A stretch of DNA of 64,000 nt, from positions 124,001 through 188,000 of the forward strand of contig JAKEKT010000064.1 of NCBI GenBank assembly GCA_021495925.1, in the 5' to 3' direction. The stretch comes from Diplodia intermedia. Taxonomy: Eukaryota; Ascomycota; Dothideomycetes; Botryosphaeriales; Botryosphaeriaceae. Position numbers and translations under genes: made by a program. This document shows positions 47,433 through 58,942 of this stretch, in pieces. The notes beneath the pieces are model-generated. The model was not told where the DNA came from and made no database searches. It worked only from the letters and a program-made list of their open reading frames with translations. Each line of letters opens with the position of its first letter. Position 1 is the first letter of the stretch.

Positions 47433-48955
47433 ATGGCGCTCTTGACGCGCAACGTCTTCCTCGTCGCTTTGGGCGTTATTGGAACCTACGGAACCTGGGG
47501 CCGGTGTTTCCAAGATGGCACCCTCAGATACATTCTCACCGCTGTCTTTAGCGACAAACAGCCCTGCTTGCTTCCCGGCACCGATAGAGAGCCCCTCATC
47601 AAGAACATGACGGGCATCTGGCCACTGGACCGCTTACTCGCCGTCCTCGTCCTCTTTTTCTGGCAAGCAGCCGACGGCTCCCACCCCACAACTTCCGCCG
47701 TTGGGCTCTATTTTGCCGCTCAGCATCTGGGGCTGGTGGTTAACATGCACCTGGCGAGCCTACACGGAAGATCGAAACTCAAGTAAGTCGTCACCTTCTC
47801 CCGTGCGAAAATGCACTTTGTGCTGACGCTCAAAAACATAGCCCCACGCTCTGGACCCTCCTCTTCCAGGCTCTAGCCATAGGCACCGCCGGGCCGCTCT
47901 ACGCGTTTCTCCACCTCTCCACCGCCGCCGCCGCCACCACCACCACCCCTCATCTCAACGCCGCCTCCACCACACGCGCCATCCGCTCTCTCCCCCTCGC
48001 CTGCCTCCTCGGCTACGTCCTCCCCGCCCTGCTCATGGCCCTCCGCGGCGGCCATGGCTTCAAACAGCACGCCATCGCCGCCTGGAACGTCTTCCCCGTG
48101 TGGATCCTGTTGGTGCAGCGGCTCGTCCAGCTCGCCCCCACGCTCCTCCTCTCCCCCTCCTCCTCATCCTCCTCCTCCTCTTCTTCCTTCCCATCCTCCT
48201 CCCGCGCCGTCTACGCCGCCACCATCCTCGTCACCGCCGCCGCCCACGTCGCCGCCGTCGCGCTGACGGCCGCCGCCGCGCTGTTCCCCATGGCCTTTGC
48301 GCCGGGCTACGCCGCCGCGCTGCGGCCCGGCCGCGTGTTCGTGCCGCCGGTGGCGCTGGCGCCGGCCTTGTCGTCGTCGTCGTCGTCGTCGGCCGCGACC
48401 ACCACCGGCATCAGCATCATCACCGCCGGCGAGGGCGTGCGCGGCTTCATGCTGTGGGACCAGGCCGTCGGGTACGCCGTCGTGCTGTTCCTGGCCGTCG
48501 ACGGGTTGCTGGGTGGCTCGTGGGGCGTGGGGCGGGAAGAGGAGGAGGAGGAGGAGGGAGAGAAAGAGGCGGAGGAGTCTGAGCGGATGGTCAGACACCC
48601 TCGGAGCGGCGGGTTTGCGCAGCCGAAGATGGACGTTAAGGTGGCGGTGGATGATGTTGGTGAGATCAAGAAAGGACGAGCGGCGGTGCGCCGGCCGCAT
48701 GCTGCTGCTGTTGCTGCTGCTGCTGAGCGGCGGCGGAGGGGTCGGCTGGTGGGCCGTGACGGCCGCGCCTGGCTGGTGGCTGGGGGCGCGGCGCTGTTGG
48801 GCGCTGTGCTGGTGGGGCCGGCGGCCGTAGTGCTGGGCTTGCAGTGGGCGGCGGACGAGTTGGCCTGGAAGACGGCGAAGGAAAAAAAGAAGCGGACGGG
48901 GCGCTCGGTTGCTACAACAGGACTAAGGGAAGGAAGGGCGGATCAAGGCCGGTAG
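47433..48955 (+). CDS. polytopic membrane protein B, paralogue of protein A
   Basis: 487 residues from exons 47433-47782 and 47842-48955; the 59-nt intron is phase 2. It has 'NMTGIWPLDRLLAVLVLFFW', 'DGSHPTTSAVGLYF', 'HLASLHGRSKLN' and then 'PTLWTLLFQALAIGTAGPLY', in the same order and with the intron at the same place as protein A. About eight hydrophobic segments. Insertions of polyserine (codon runs of TCC and TCG near 48160-48200 and 48368-48390) and an acidic EEEEEEE loop near 48540 make it about 100 residues longer than A. The C-terminus is basic (KEKKKR). As for A, an AscI/CtvD-like cyclase or epoxide hydrolase is the best guess. Transcription runs in the same direction as HR-PKS 2. Confidence 0.75.
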
Positions 48956-49384
48956 ACGAGGTCAGGTGCAGCGTGGTGCCGTTGTGGTTGATCATGAAGT
49001 TTTGATGATGGCGGTGAATGGTTGGTCTGGTGTTTGGTTGCTCTCCTACTGAGGACGGGGGCAATCTCCTGTATTTGTTGTTAATAGTTCGTTCTCGGTA
49101 GTTGGTACGGAAGACATTGACAACTCTGGCATTTGCGATTTCGCTATTGTGTTATTGATGAGGATGACCAAACCTTGATCTGCCCGCGATAAGATTGAGC
49201 AACATTCCGTATGCAAAGATCGTCGATGATGCCTGCAGGGGAGCATTGAAATTTCGGTTTTTTGGTACGGAGTTGGATATCTCCTCTCGAAGAGACGAAA
49301 CTCGACCGAAAACAATCTGTCAACAACAAAGCCACCTGTACACGTAAGGTGGTAAAGAAGTGTATGCTATTGGCGCTCCCTGCT
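48956..49384. other. intergenic, no recognisable gene
   Basis: 429 bases between converging genes (membrane protein B and the DUF2306-like gene). It must hold both 3' ends; nothing else seen. Confidence 0.45.
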
Positions 49385-50544
49385 CTACTTGCTACTGGGC
49401 TTCCACTCCTCCGCATCACCCCAGCGATTGACAGTCCATCCGCTGTATCCCGGGTTTGAATGCCCCGCTTCACACTGTTTCTCATAGCTCACTTGACGCA
49501 GCCTTGCCGCCTCTCGCGGCGTGAGGCTCAAATACAACTCGACGCCGATGACATGCAGTACGATTGCCATCCAAAGCTGTTCGTCCACGTCAGCAAAGAC
49601 TCTCCCATGAGATGGTGCTGTGCGGAGGACTTACGCTGGTGCCGAAGGGGATCATCAAGGAGGCACCGAGGTTCGGCGGTTGATCAACATCGTGAATCGC
49701 CTCGACGACCACATGAGCGCGGCCATTGAATTTGGCAGGGCCGCTGAAGGGAGAAGGAGAGGAAAAACAGGCCGGGTAGTCCTGCTGGAGCGTGCGCAAG
49801 CCAGCTTGAGCGTACGTGTACTCCATCATGCGGCACGACCAGACGGTGTAGTAGCCGCCGTAGGCCGAGATGACGACGGCGGCGATGCTGTCGATGATGC
49901 GGTTCGTGATGATGACGCCGTAGTAGAAGAAGGTGCGTAGCATCCACGCACGGTGCTGGTCGATCTGCAGGCGCTTAATGTTCCAGTACGCCGCCGACAT
50001 GCCAACGGTCGTCATGATAACCATGGTAGCCTCGGCCGATTGCGCGGCCACGCGGGTCCCGCTCTCACGGCGCCCGAGGACGATGCATGCCCCGGCATTC
50101 GAGATGATTACTAGGAACAAGACGACATAGCCGTTGATGCGGTGAAGCAGAAGCCAACGGTGGCGGATTCCTGGCACGAACTGCAGCACTAGGAGCAGGC
50201 CCGAGGGCAGACAGGCTGCCAGGTGCAGTAGCATTCCAACCCTATACTTGCCTTCGTGGTAGTCAGACATGGCGCCCGGGGAGGCCTCTTTTGCGAATAT
50301 GCCGTCGAAGTCGTAGAAGTACAGCCGGGACAGACTGAACCCGACCATGGCGCCCGCGAAGACAATGACTGTCACGATCCAAGTCAATAGCAGCAACTGT
50401 CAAGCATGTTTCTTGGTGCTCACAAAGCGGGAAGTTGTAGGCGCGTTGAAACCCGAGCCGAGTGTAGATTGTCTCGAAGCGGCCCGGCCGCCGAGCGGCG
50501 ACGGTGGGAGCGGCATCCACGACAACAGGCTTTCCTTGCTCCAT
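49385..50544 (-). CDS. DUF2306-like polytopic membrane protein, one junction irregular
   Basis: About 358 residues from exons 50425-50544, 49635-50396 and 49385-49576. Exon 1 (MEQGKPVVVD...) ends in 'LGFQRAYNFPL', exon 2 continues 'LLLTWIVTVIVFAGAMVGFSL', and the last exon reads 'LWMAIVLHVIGVELYLSLTP', a C-terminal pattern I know from fungal DUF2306 proteins. About seven helices; several His in the membrane ('LLLHRINGY'). Intron 2 (49577-49634) is regular. Between exons 1 and 2 lie 28 bases (50397-50424). The only GT-AG pair inside them would give a 27-nt intron in the wrong phase. So there may be an unusual splice, a one-base sequence error or a real lesion. Function unknown; in the cluster it could be a redox or cyclising membrane enzyme. 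Confidence 0.65.
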
Positions 50545-50616
50545 GGTTCTGAGGATTGGTGGTGGAGAAGAGATGCTCTGCAGTCGGAGAGTAATTAAAG
50601 TTTGTGCCTTGTTCGT

Positions 50617-50704
50617 CTCGGTCCGGAGCACCGAGGGACATGCTTGGGTGCGGTCCGAATGTCCGAATCCGACAAGTGGCCGACGGTCGGCGGCGCGGAC
50701 CGAG
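50617..50704. promoter_or_regulatory. three CGG-N-CCG elements in the DUF2306/DUF3237 divergent promoter
   Basis: CTCGGTCCG at 50617-50625, CGGTCCGA at 50651-50658 and CGGACCGAG at 50696-50704, all in the 273-base spacer between two divergent cluster genes. Additional TCCGA half-sites lie between them. The densest group of the element in the window. Confidence 0.5.
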
Positions 50705-50817
50705 CCGCTACCTACAGTGAACCTTTAGTCATGCAAAACGATATGATATAAGCATTTATCCACGGTCGAAACAGATCCCATCTGCAGATTTTGCTTTGAA
50801 GAACAGCTTCCCAAGCA

Positions 50818-51462
50818 ATGGCATTCACCGGCGCTGGCTTCCCGCAGACTGAGCCTGCCATTGTTGTCAAGCTGAAGGCTGGCACGGCGAACCCGTTTGG
50901 TGCGCGCCAATGTCCTTGTCTTTCTTTCTATGCCTCTTGGCTGATATTTCCCTCTTAGGCACGTTGTCCACTGGCTCCAATATGGTCCATATCGTACGTT
51001 TGCATCCGCCCGACCAGCTCATTCACTCAGCCGCTGACCATATGACAGGAAACCCCGGCCGGCACCATCGAGAGTGTGCCCGGCTTCGAGCCCGCCTTCA
51101 AGGCCAACTTCACCTTCGGCGCCGACTGGCTGACATTCGATCCGGACCGAGCCCACGGCCGCGTCAACGTCCGGGCCGTGGCTCGCACCGTCGACGACGA
51201 CTCTCCACTGCACCTGTCATACAACGCCGTGATCCGCATGACTGACGACGTGTGGAAGATCTTCGGGGGCAGCCCGGACATGGTGACGGTGCCTTTCGGC
51301 CTCGCCGTCGGCCACGCCAGCTTCCTCGCCGGTGACCCCAAGCTCAAGGTGCTGGAGAACCTGGCCTTCGCTACCAGCGGTCGCATCATTGTCGGCGAAG
51401 ACAAGTCGTTGACGGTCGAGACGAGGATTTCAAAGGTGGTGGCGCCGGAAGTCATGGATTAG
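50818..51462 (+). CDS. DUF3237-like small protein
   Basis: 176 residues from exons 50818-50899, 50959-50993 and 51049-51462. The 35-base middle exon has good splice sites on both sides (CTCTTAG before, GTACGT after) and yields 'GTLSTGSNMVHIETPAGT', joining the N- and C-terminal parts in frame. The C-terminal part 'FTFGADWLTFDPDRAHGRVNVRA' and 'LAFATSGRIIVGED' follow the DUF3237 pattern (small beta-barrel, barrel-like cyclase or isomerase candidates). No signal peptide. Proteins of this family occur in fungal polyketide clusters, where a role in cyclisation or isomerisation has been proposed; that is inference here. It shares a promoter with the DUF2306-like gene. Confidence 0.72.
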
Positions 51463-52216
51463 TGCGGATTTGACCATCAGAGGACAGTATTGTCGAATAC
51501 CGACTCACGATTGACCGACGAATGCAACATCATGTCCCAAGACAGTGAATATGCTGCGAACTCCGAAATTGACAGCCGATAGATAGTGACAATCACCTCG
51601 GTGAATAATGTCCACTTCAGCACTGGATAAACTTGCGGTAACCAGTCCGATGTGTACTCGTCGTCGCAAGTTGACTTCATTGTTTACTGTCACCCATGTC
51701 AACCCAAGACACTGAGAAGCTGAAGCCGCTATCGTCTGCCCGTTGCCATGATTGCTTCTTCTCTCCTGCCCCCGCCAGTATATTCGCCAAGCGACCTTTG
51801 ATGTCACCAGATACATGCAAGCAACCAGGGAATGTTGAGATTTGAATGAATAACAATGAATTCATACACCTGTTGGAGGTGAGGCATGAGGAGCGATAGG
51901 GGGCTACCCCGGGGGTCGCTTATATACCCTGCTCCTCGCTGGCTAAGCTATCTACTGCTGCGAACGCTCATATTGCAACAGGAAAGCATTGCCCCGTTCA
52001 AAACTGCAGATGAATTCGTGGCTTTTCCTCTACTGAGGAGAACAGAGATACCAATCTGTTTTCATCTCCATCATCTTCACTGTTACATATTTGTACAGCT
52101 TGTGCTTCCACCGTTCTCCAGAAGGTCAAACTATTCCCAGGATATACTCCATTCCCCACACATCTTACTCCCTCAAGCAACACCATCTCTCTCTCTCCCT
52201 CTCTCTATCTCTCTCT
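51463..52216. other. intergenic, no recognisable gene
   Basis: 754 bases between converging genes (DUF3237-like and GMC). A CT-repeat stretch lies near 52185-52215 (TCTCTCTC...). Nothing else supported. Confidence 0.45.
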
Positions 52217-54727
52217 TTACAGTTCTGTATGATCTGAAACAGGTGCATCCTGCCCTACCTCGTGCTCGGCATGGCTCAAAATCGCAGCAGCTATCTTTTC
52301 GGCAACCATGTCTACGTAGGAACAAAAAGGGAAGCGCCAGTCAGCAGATCGGGAGTTTCGGTGTGTAAGCAAGAACGGAACAAGGATGGGAAGAACGAAA
52401 AGGCAGAACATACAAACAGTAGCCATCGGATGCCCCGGCACCAAGAAGGGCAACGCGCTCGCATCCACGACGCGCAGCCCGCGCACGCCGTAGACTCGGG
52501 CGGCCGAGTCCAGCACGGCCATCGGGTCGTCGGGCTTGCCCATCGCACCTTGCAAACACACACATGTAAGCCATCGAAACGCACCATTTCCCGAAAGAGG
52601 GAGAAGAGAAAGCCTGGGTGAAAGAAGCAACACCACCACCACAACAACAACAAGAACAAGAGCAAACAAACAAAGAAAGAAACAAACAAACATACAAGTC
52701 GAGCTCCCATGGAACACCAACGCGCCCGCCTCGCGCAGCCAGCGCGCGACGTCGCCGGGCCGATCGCTCGCGACGCGCGGGCCGGGCGCGTGCTCGGCGA
52801 CGACGACGCCGTCGGGGAGGCTCGCGGCCCACTCGCGCGCGCGCAGCACCGCCTGCACCGCCTGCTCCTCGTCCTCGGGCGCGGCGAGCCAGTTGGGGTT
52901 GACGGCGACCGTGTTCGTCGTCGTCGTCGTCGTCGTCAGCGTGACGTTGCCGCGCGACTTGGGCGTCAGGATGCCCACGGCGAGGGTGATCCAGTTGTCG
53001 GACGACGAGAGACGGTCGTCGTCGTTGTTGTTGTCGATGGCGGGGTGCGCGCCGGCGTTGAAGGGGAGGAGCTCGGTCTCGGGGAAGTCGGGCGCGAAGG
53101 TCGAGAGGTGGGCGAGGGTCGAGGGGCTGAGGCGCGAGCGGTAGGGCTCGGGGATCTTTTCCCATCCTGGGAGGTTTGTTCGGACGGTGGTCAGCATGGG
53201 TGGGTGAGGGGGAGGAGGAGAGCCTCTCTCGTACCGATTGTCTCGCCAGCCTTGATGGAGGTCAGAGGGCCGGTGCGGGTGGACAGATACTCTTCCGAGA
53301 CGGCGTTGAAGTACTCGGGCCGCTCGAGCTGCGTCATGGTCGTGACGTTCACCTGATACGAGAGGCGGAAGTACGGTTGATCCTGCATGTATATTCCCCG
53401 CGTGTCAAACTATAAATACGGACGGGGGCTCGAGGTTCGGCATACCCATAAGTTCTGACCAACCCCCTCCAACACGGAGACTTTGGGTATGTCAAACCTG
53501 GTCAGGACGTCGGCGGGGCCGACTCCCGACAGCATCAGCAGCTGCGGCGACTTGAACACGCCGCCCGACACGACGACTTCTCTCGACGCTGACAGGGTGA
53601 AGCGATAGTCTCTCTGGCCCGTCACCTTGACCTCGACCCCGCTGGCACGCTTGTCGCCATCGAACACGACCTTCTCGGCCAGGGTGGAGTGATATATGGT
53701 GAGCCGCGCATCGGCGTCGACGGCGTGCAGAAAAGCCGCCGACGACACCCTCGTCATGGTGCGCGGGTCCACGGTGACGGTGATGGGCGCGTGGCCCAGC
53801 AGCTCGCCCTTGTTGAGGCCCGGGAGCCGCTTCAGGCCCAGGCGGTCCAGGCCCGCGGCCACGGCGGCCGCGTACTCGCCCCGGTAGCCGCCGTACGAGA
53901 CGTTCAGAGGACCGCCGCCGCCCGAGCCCGCCGGCGCGAAGGCGCGCGACTCGTCGGGGATCGCGGCGGCGCCGTCGGGCCCGAGCCGCTCGAGGTCCGG
54001 GCCGGATAGGGTGCAGCACTTCTGGTAGAAGGGCAGCACCTTGTCCCAGGTCCAGCTCTGGTCGCCAACCGCATCGGCCCACATCTGCAGTGACCCGGCC
54101 GACGGGCTAGAGGTGGGAAGCGTTGTTATTCGGCGGCTTGGGCGGCAATGGGGGAGGGGGCAATGGCATCGTACCGGTGGTAACCAAGCGTGTTGATGGC
54201 CGAGCTATGACGGTCAGCAATTTGTCAGGTGCACCGCGGCAAGGGGGCGACGTACGTGCCGCCGAGAGTGCGGCCCTGCGAGTAGTGCATCGTCCTACCA
54301 TTGTAGCCCTGGCAAACCGTCAGCGAGGACTCGGCCGGCGCGAGACACGCACCGGCTGCGGCGTCGTCTCAAAGTCCCATTCATTCAACGACGGACGCTC
54401 CTGGTCGACGTGCGTGGACCAGCCGTTGTAGCCAGGCACGTCGGTGAGGTTGCCGTTGTCCCAGAAGCTGCCGGCTTCGACCAGAGCGACGGAAAAACGC
54501 CGAGGGTCTGCAGCAAGGCGGGCTGCAACAGTCGCTCCCGCCGTTCCGCCGCCGACTATCTACGAGAGCAGAGTGAGCTCGCCAAGGAGCAAGTGGAGGG
54601 GGGAGGGGCGAAGGCGCACCACGTAGTCGAAGGTGCGGTTCACGCCGGGCACGCCGAAGCGGTTGGAGGACAGGGCCCCGGCGATGCCAGCCTGTCCGAA
54701 GGCAGCAAGGAGCAGAAGCGACAGCAT
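52217..54727 (-). CDS. secreted GMC-family FAD oxidoreductase
   Basis: 635 residues from nine exons: 54620-54727, 54353-54559, 54256-54308, 54175-54204, 53446-54106, 53235-53382, 52696-53166, 52414-52548 and 52217-52311. All junctions are GT-AG and each closes a family motif. The N-terminus MLSLLLLAAFGQAGIAGA is a secretion signal. 'FDYVIVGGGTAGATVAARLA' binds FAD. 'GRTLGGTSAINTLGYHR' and 'SLQMWADAVGDQSW' are the GMC signature region. 'GVFKSPQLLMLSGVGP' is signature 2. The C-terminal 'VFHGSSTCAMG' holds the catalytic His and 'GHPMATVYMVAEKIA' the second one. It probably oxidises an alcohol of the pathway product in the secretory route or outside the cell. It diverges from the MFS gene across 260 bases with one perfect palindrome. 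Confidence 0.9.
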
Positions 54728-54792
54728 GATGAGATTGGCAAGCAGCTCGTCATGGACGTACAGGTGCTCTACATAATGGGGAGCTCGGTGAG

Positions 54793-54803
54793 CTCGGGCC
54801 GAG
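54793..54803. promoter_or_regulatory. perfect palindrome CTCGGGCCGAG in the GMC/MFS divergent promoter
   Basis: Eleven-base inverted repeat, 66 bases upstream of the GMC start and 185 upstream of the MFS start. Same CGG-N1-CCG core as in the other cluster promoters. Confidence 0.5.
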
Positions 54804-54857
54804 ACAGGGATGCTGCACCTCGGGGGCCCCATTTGTCAGCCCGAAGGAAAGGCTGGT

Positions 54858-54865
54858 TTATATAT
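54858..54865 (+). promoter_or_regulatory. TATA-like box of the MFS gene
   Basis: TTTATATAT about 125 bases before the ATG at 54988, just downstream of the palindrome. Confidence 0.45.
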
Positions 54866-54987
54866 CCAGAAAACACTCTCCCATGCCGAAGGATTTAACC
54901 CTTGTATGATTCTCGCCTTGCCCTCTGCTTTTGGGCCAACGAAGCGCCGCTGTCTTGACGATAACCCCCACCCACGCATCCCCAGCA

Positions 54988-56867
54988 ATGTCGGACCAGA
55001 CGGAGAAAGAACTGGCAACGTCCCCCGAGCCCGAGGCCAGCCCCAAGACGCGGCCGGTGACTGGCTGGCGCTGGGCCATCTCGGTCGCCAGCGTGCTCAG
55101 CTCCGTGTTTCTATTCGCGCTCGATACGACCGTGGTGCGTGAACCTCGCGTCCGGCCCACCATCTCCCACACACACGCTGACTCGTCGTCGCAGGTTGCC
55201 AATGTCCAGGCCGACATCGTGCAGGACCTGGGAGAGATCGACAAGCTGCCGTGGCTCGGCGCTGCCTTCGTGCTGCCGGCGGCGGCCCTGCAGCTCCCCT
55301 GGACCAAGGCGTACGGGCTGCTGAATCTCAAGTGGCTCTACATTGCCCACGTCGTCGTCTTCGAGGCCGGCAGCGCCCTGGCCGGGGCCGCCCCGACCAT
55401 GGACGCCATGGTCGTGGGGCGCGCCATCGCGGGCATCGGCGGCGCCGGCATGTACGTCGGCGGCATCACCTACTTCAACGTCACCACCACCCCCAACGAG
55501 CGCCCCATCTACGTCTCGCTTATCTCGCCCGTTTGGGGCTTGGGGACCGTCTTGGGTCCCATTGTACGTCGGCCCCGGACCAGAACGAACACGGGCATTC
55601 CGCTGACATTCAGGGGCCCCAGGTCGGCGGCGCGTTTGCGGACAGCAGCGCCACCTGGCGCTGGGGGTTCTACATCAACCTGGTCATCTTCGCCATCAGC
55701 GCGCCGGCGATGCTGCTCACCCTGCCGTCCATCGACCTGGGGGCCGGGCTGGTCTGGCGCGAGCGCGCCCGGCGGTTCGACTGGCTGGGCTGCCTCGTCT
55801 TCTGCGGCTGGTGCATTTCCTTCATCATGGCCATCAACTTCGGCGGCACCCACTATGCCTGGGACTCGGCCGACGAGATCGCGCTGTGGGTCTTCACCGG
55901 CTTGCTGCTGCCCGCCTTCGCCCTCACCCAGTGGTGGCATCCCCTGGTCGCGCGTGAATACCGCCTGTATCCCACGCAGCTGCTGGGAAACTGGCGCTTC
56001 ATCGTGCTCCAGGTCTGCGCCTTTTCCGGAGCCGGCGTGACATACGTACGTCTGCCCCTCATCCAATCCGTGTCCCTCCCGTTGGTGCTGACGCATGTTG
56101 AAGATACCCATCTACTACATCCCGCTGTTCTTCCAATTCGCCCGCGGCGAGGCGTCGCTGGAGGCTGCTGTCCGCCTTCTGCCTTTCGTCTTCATGGTCG
56201 TCGTCTTCTCCCTGGGAAGCGGCTATCTGATGAGCAAGGCGGGATACATCAGTCCGTGGTTCATCGGCGGCTCGGCCCTCGGCTTGATTGGATCAGTGTT
56301 GCTATGTGAGTGGATAGTCACAACTCTCAGAAGAGTGGAACGGCTAACGACTGCAGACACCTTGGACACGGAGTCCTCGGCAAGCCGAGTGTACGGATAC
56401 AGCGTCATCGTTGGCATCGGTGGCGGCTGCTACCTGATGAGCTCGTTCGGCGCTGCTCCCGCCGTGGTCAAGGCAGACGAGGCCCTCGATGCCGTCGGGG
56501 CATTGAGCGTGGCGCAGGGCATGGGCCTGGTCTTCTTCGTCTCCGTCGCCGGCATCATCTACCAGAATCTCGGCTACAACTTCATCGCCCCGCTCGTTCC
56601 CGCCGAGCTGCTGGACGACGCCCGCGACCTGCTGGCCGGCAGCAGCAGCAACCTGTTCGCCTCTCTGGATCCCAACACCGGCTCGCGTGTCACGGCTGCC
56701 ATTGTCAAGGCTCTCGACAACACTTACCTTCCAGCCGTGGCCGTGGCTTGCTTGAGCTTTCTATGCTCCCTGACACTTGGGGTAAGCATCCCCACTTCGT
56801 TTCCTGGCAACCGAGCTGACGCCTTCAGGCTGCGAAAGTTCCCAAGGGGACGGTTGTGGCGGGCTAA
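54988..56867 (+). CDS. MFS exporter (drug:H+ antiporter type)
   Basis: 534 residues from exons 54988-55134, 55195-55563, 55623-56045, 56104-56305, 56357-56781 and 56829-56867. Motif A-like and motif C-like segments are visible: 'VGRAIAGIGGAGMYVGG', 'GLGTVLGPIVGGAFAD' and 'TWRWGFYINLVI', typical of the multidrug exporters with 14 helices found in fungal clusters (efflux of toxins and other metabolites). The N-terminus is acidic and cytosolic. Intron 2 has two in-frame acceptors nine bases apart (55611-55613 and 55620-55622); the later one gives the family sequence, the earlier one adds GPQ. It probably exports the cluster product and so gives self-protection. Confidence 0.88.
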
Positions 56868-57062
56868 CTCGTTAGTTCTGCCGAATCTGGCCGTGATCAA
56901 CGCTCGTGTAAGAAATCAGGTTGTAAGGATGGATGCGCACCAGAGGTCGATGTCAAATGTACTGGTTCTATGGTAGACGCAACCAGTGGGAGAGAACACG
57001 CCCCAACTCCTGTACTTGGACATAGTCTAATATCACTTTACCTTTCTCTGAACTCGCTTTCC

Positions 57063-58942
57063 CTATACTCCGTATCTCCTCGCGACAACAGGAAAATTCG
57101 CCAAGCCTACAACGCGGCTGTGGATGAAATCGTCCCCAGACTCTATCTCCTTGCGGACATCAACATCAAAAGCGCCGGCAAATGCAGTGGACTTCTGTAG
57201 CTCTGAGATGGTAGAGGAGAGAAGGTGGATCCAGTCAAGCAGCTGCGAAAAGGCGGGGGTGGGGGACGAGTCAGTCGAAGTCACGCTGTCGGGTGGCGAC
57301 ACCTCGCCTTGGTGGAGCTGGCGAATGCACGACTGCATGGCCACGTACACAGCCCATGGAGTGAAGGGATGCAGCTGCAGGGAAGCGTTAGCGGTGGGGA
57401 GAGTGTCGGCCACAGCGCACGAGGGGCTTACTCTGTTGGCATCGACGTGGTTCAGCTGAATGACGACGTCGATGAATCCGAGCATGGCAGGCATCCAACG
57501 CTGCCGCTTGGCAGAGCGGAAGCTGGCGCCGACCGACATGGCTCGCGACTTGCACTTGGCCGCCTCGCAGAGGGATAGCTCCGAGGCGTACAGCAGGGCC
57601 TGGGTGCTCAAGGTAATGGGATCCAGACCGGCGCTCGACGCGTGGAAATGGGCCAGGCCGTACCGCCGGGCGTTGTCTATGGTGTCGTTGAGCTGGTCGT
57701 GTCTGATCCAGAAGTCGCAGCGCGGGAAGCCCGGGGCCTTCTCACGGCTCAGATGATGGGCAAGCTCGATGGCCTGGCCGGCGATGGCCATGGAGAGGAC
57801 CAGGCCCTGGTGGGGATCCAGCTTGCCACTGTTGGGCATGGCGTAGGCGTCGCTGAGCGTGATTGGCTCGCCGGGCAGACATGCCGGCAGCAGGGTCGAG
57901 ATCTGGGCGTGTTAGCTGCGGCGACGCATGGGCTGAGGCGCACTGACCTCTCTCTCGTCCAGGGCCATGCGCGGCGAGGCATCGGCGTCGATGCGGACGA
58001 ACATGTCGAGCATAAAGGCGGCCCAGAAGGCGCGCCGGCACCGCTCGGCTTCGGGCAGCGGCAGAGGGGCGGCGCCGGGCGCGTCCAGGCGATGCAGCCG
58101 CAGCAGGCGCGAGATCCACACGGCGCGGGTGGCACTGGCAACGGCGCGGGTGAAGAAGCCCTTGCGGAACTCGAAGAGCGCAATGTGCACGTAGGCCTGC
58201 AGGGCGGCGACATTGGTGGCCTGGGCGGGCGTCTCAATCTCGACGCGCTCGAGGGTGCGGCGGGCGCTCTCGTAGCAGCCGTCGGCCAGATGGCTGTATG
58301 AGCGGCACCGCAGGGCGGCGTGGGCGAAGAGGGCCAGCTGCAGCGCGCACGCCTCCTGGGGCGCGAGCGGGTCGGCCGGCGTGGCGGGGCAGTCGGCGCG
58401 CTCGACGAGCGGAAACGAAGGGTCCACGAGCCGGAAGTAGATGTTGTTGCTGCGAGCAGGTCAGCGAGCTTCTGTCACCGCGAGGGGCATCCGCACAGGT
58501 CGCTTTGCACGCTTTCCCACGGCTCGTCGCCCAGCAGCTCGGCGGCGGGCGGCGGCGACAGCAGGGCGGCACCGGCGTCCAGCAGGTTGAAGTCGAAGTC
58601 GTCGAGCACGGGCGCGCCGGGCAGGGCGTCGAGGTCGAGGGCGAGGGCGGGCGTCGTCGCGGGCGGCAGGCTGCGCCCCGGCGTGTCCGAGGCGGAGGCG
58701 GACGAGTGGCGGGTGCTGGCGCTGGAGAGGGCGGCTTCGGCCTGGCTCAGGCGCTCCTCGAGCAGCTCGACCGTCTGCTGCAGGTCGCCGTGGCGGCGCT
58801 GCTGCTTGGCCGGCAGCGTGTAGACGCACTCGTCGCCGGAGCGCAGGCAGCGCTGGCAGCGCGGCTGGCCGCCGTCACAGCGCACCTTGCGGTCGCGGCA
58901 GAGCTTGCAGGCAATGTGGCGCGAGGCGCTGCTCATGGTCAT
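57063..58942 (-). CDS. Zn2Cys6 transcription factor with fungal MHR domain
   Basis: 576 residues from exons 58497-58942, 57948-58449, 57432-57902 and 57063-57374. The zinc cluster C-x2-C-x6-C-x6-C-x2-C-x6-C sits at residues 12-39 ('CKLCRDRKVRC' onward), followed by a leucine-repeat linker ('LQQTVELLEERLSQAEAAL') for dimerisation. The middle-homology region runs from about 180 to 420 ('FWAAFMLDMFVRIDADASPRMALDE' spans its core). It ends tail to tail with the MFS gene, 195 bases apart. A dimeric factor of this class would bind CGG inverted or direct repeats; the recurrent CGG-N1-CCG sites in the cluster promoters fit. Its own promoter has no full site that I saw, only CGGCCGG-like strings. Confidence 0.88.

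Noticed and set aside
50398..50424. 27-nt GT-AG intron in the DUF2306-like gene
   Set aside because: Too short for a normal fungal intron, and it leaves the exons in different phase.
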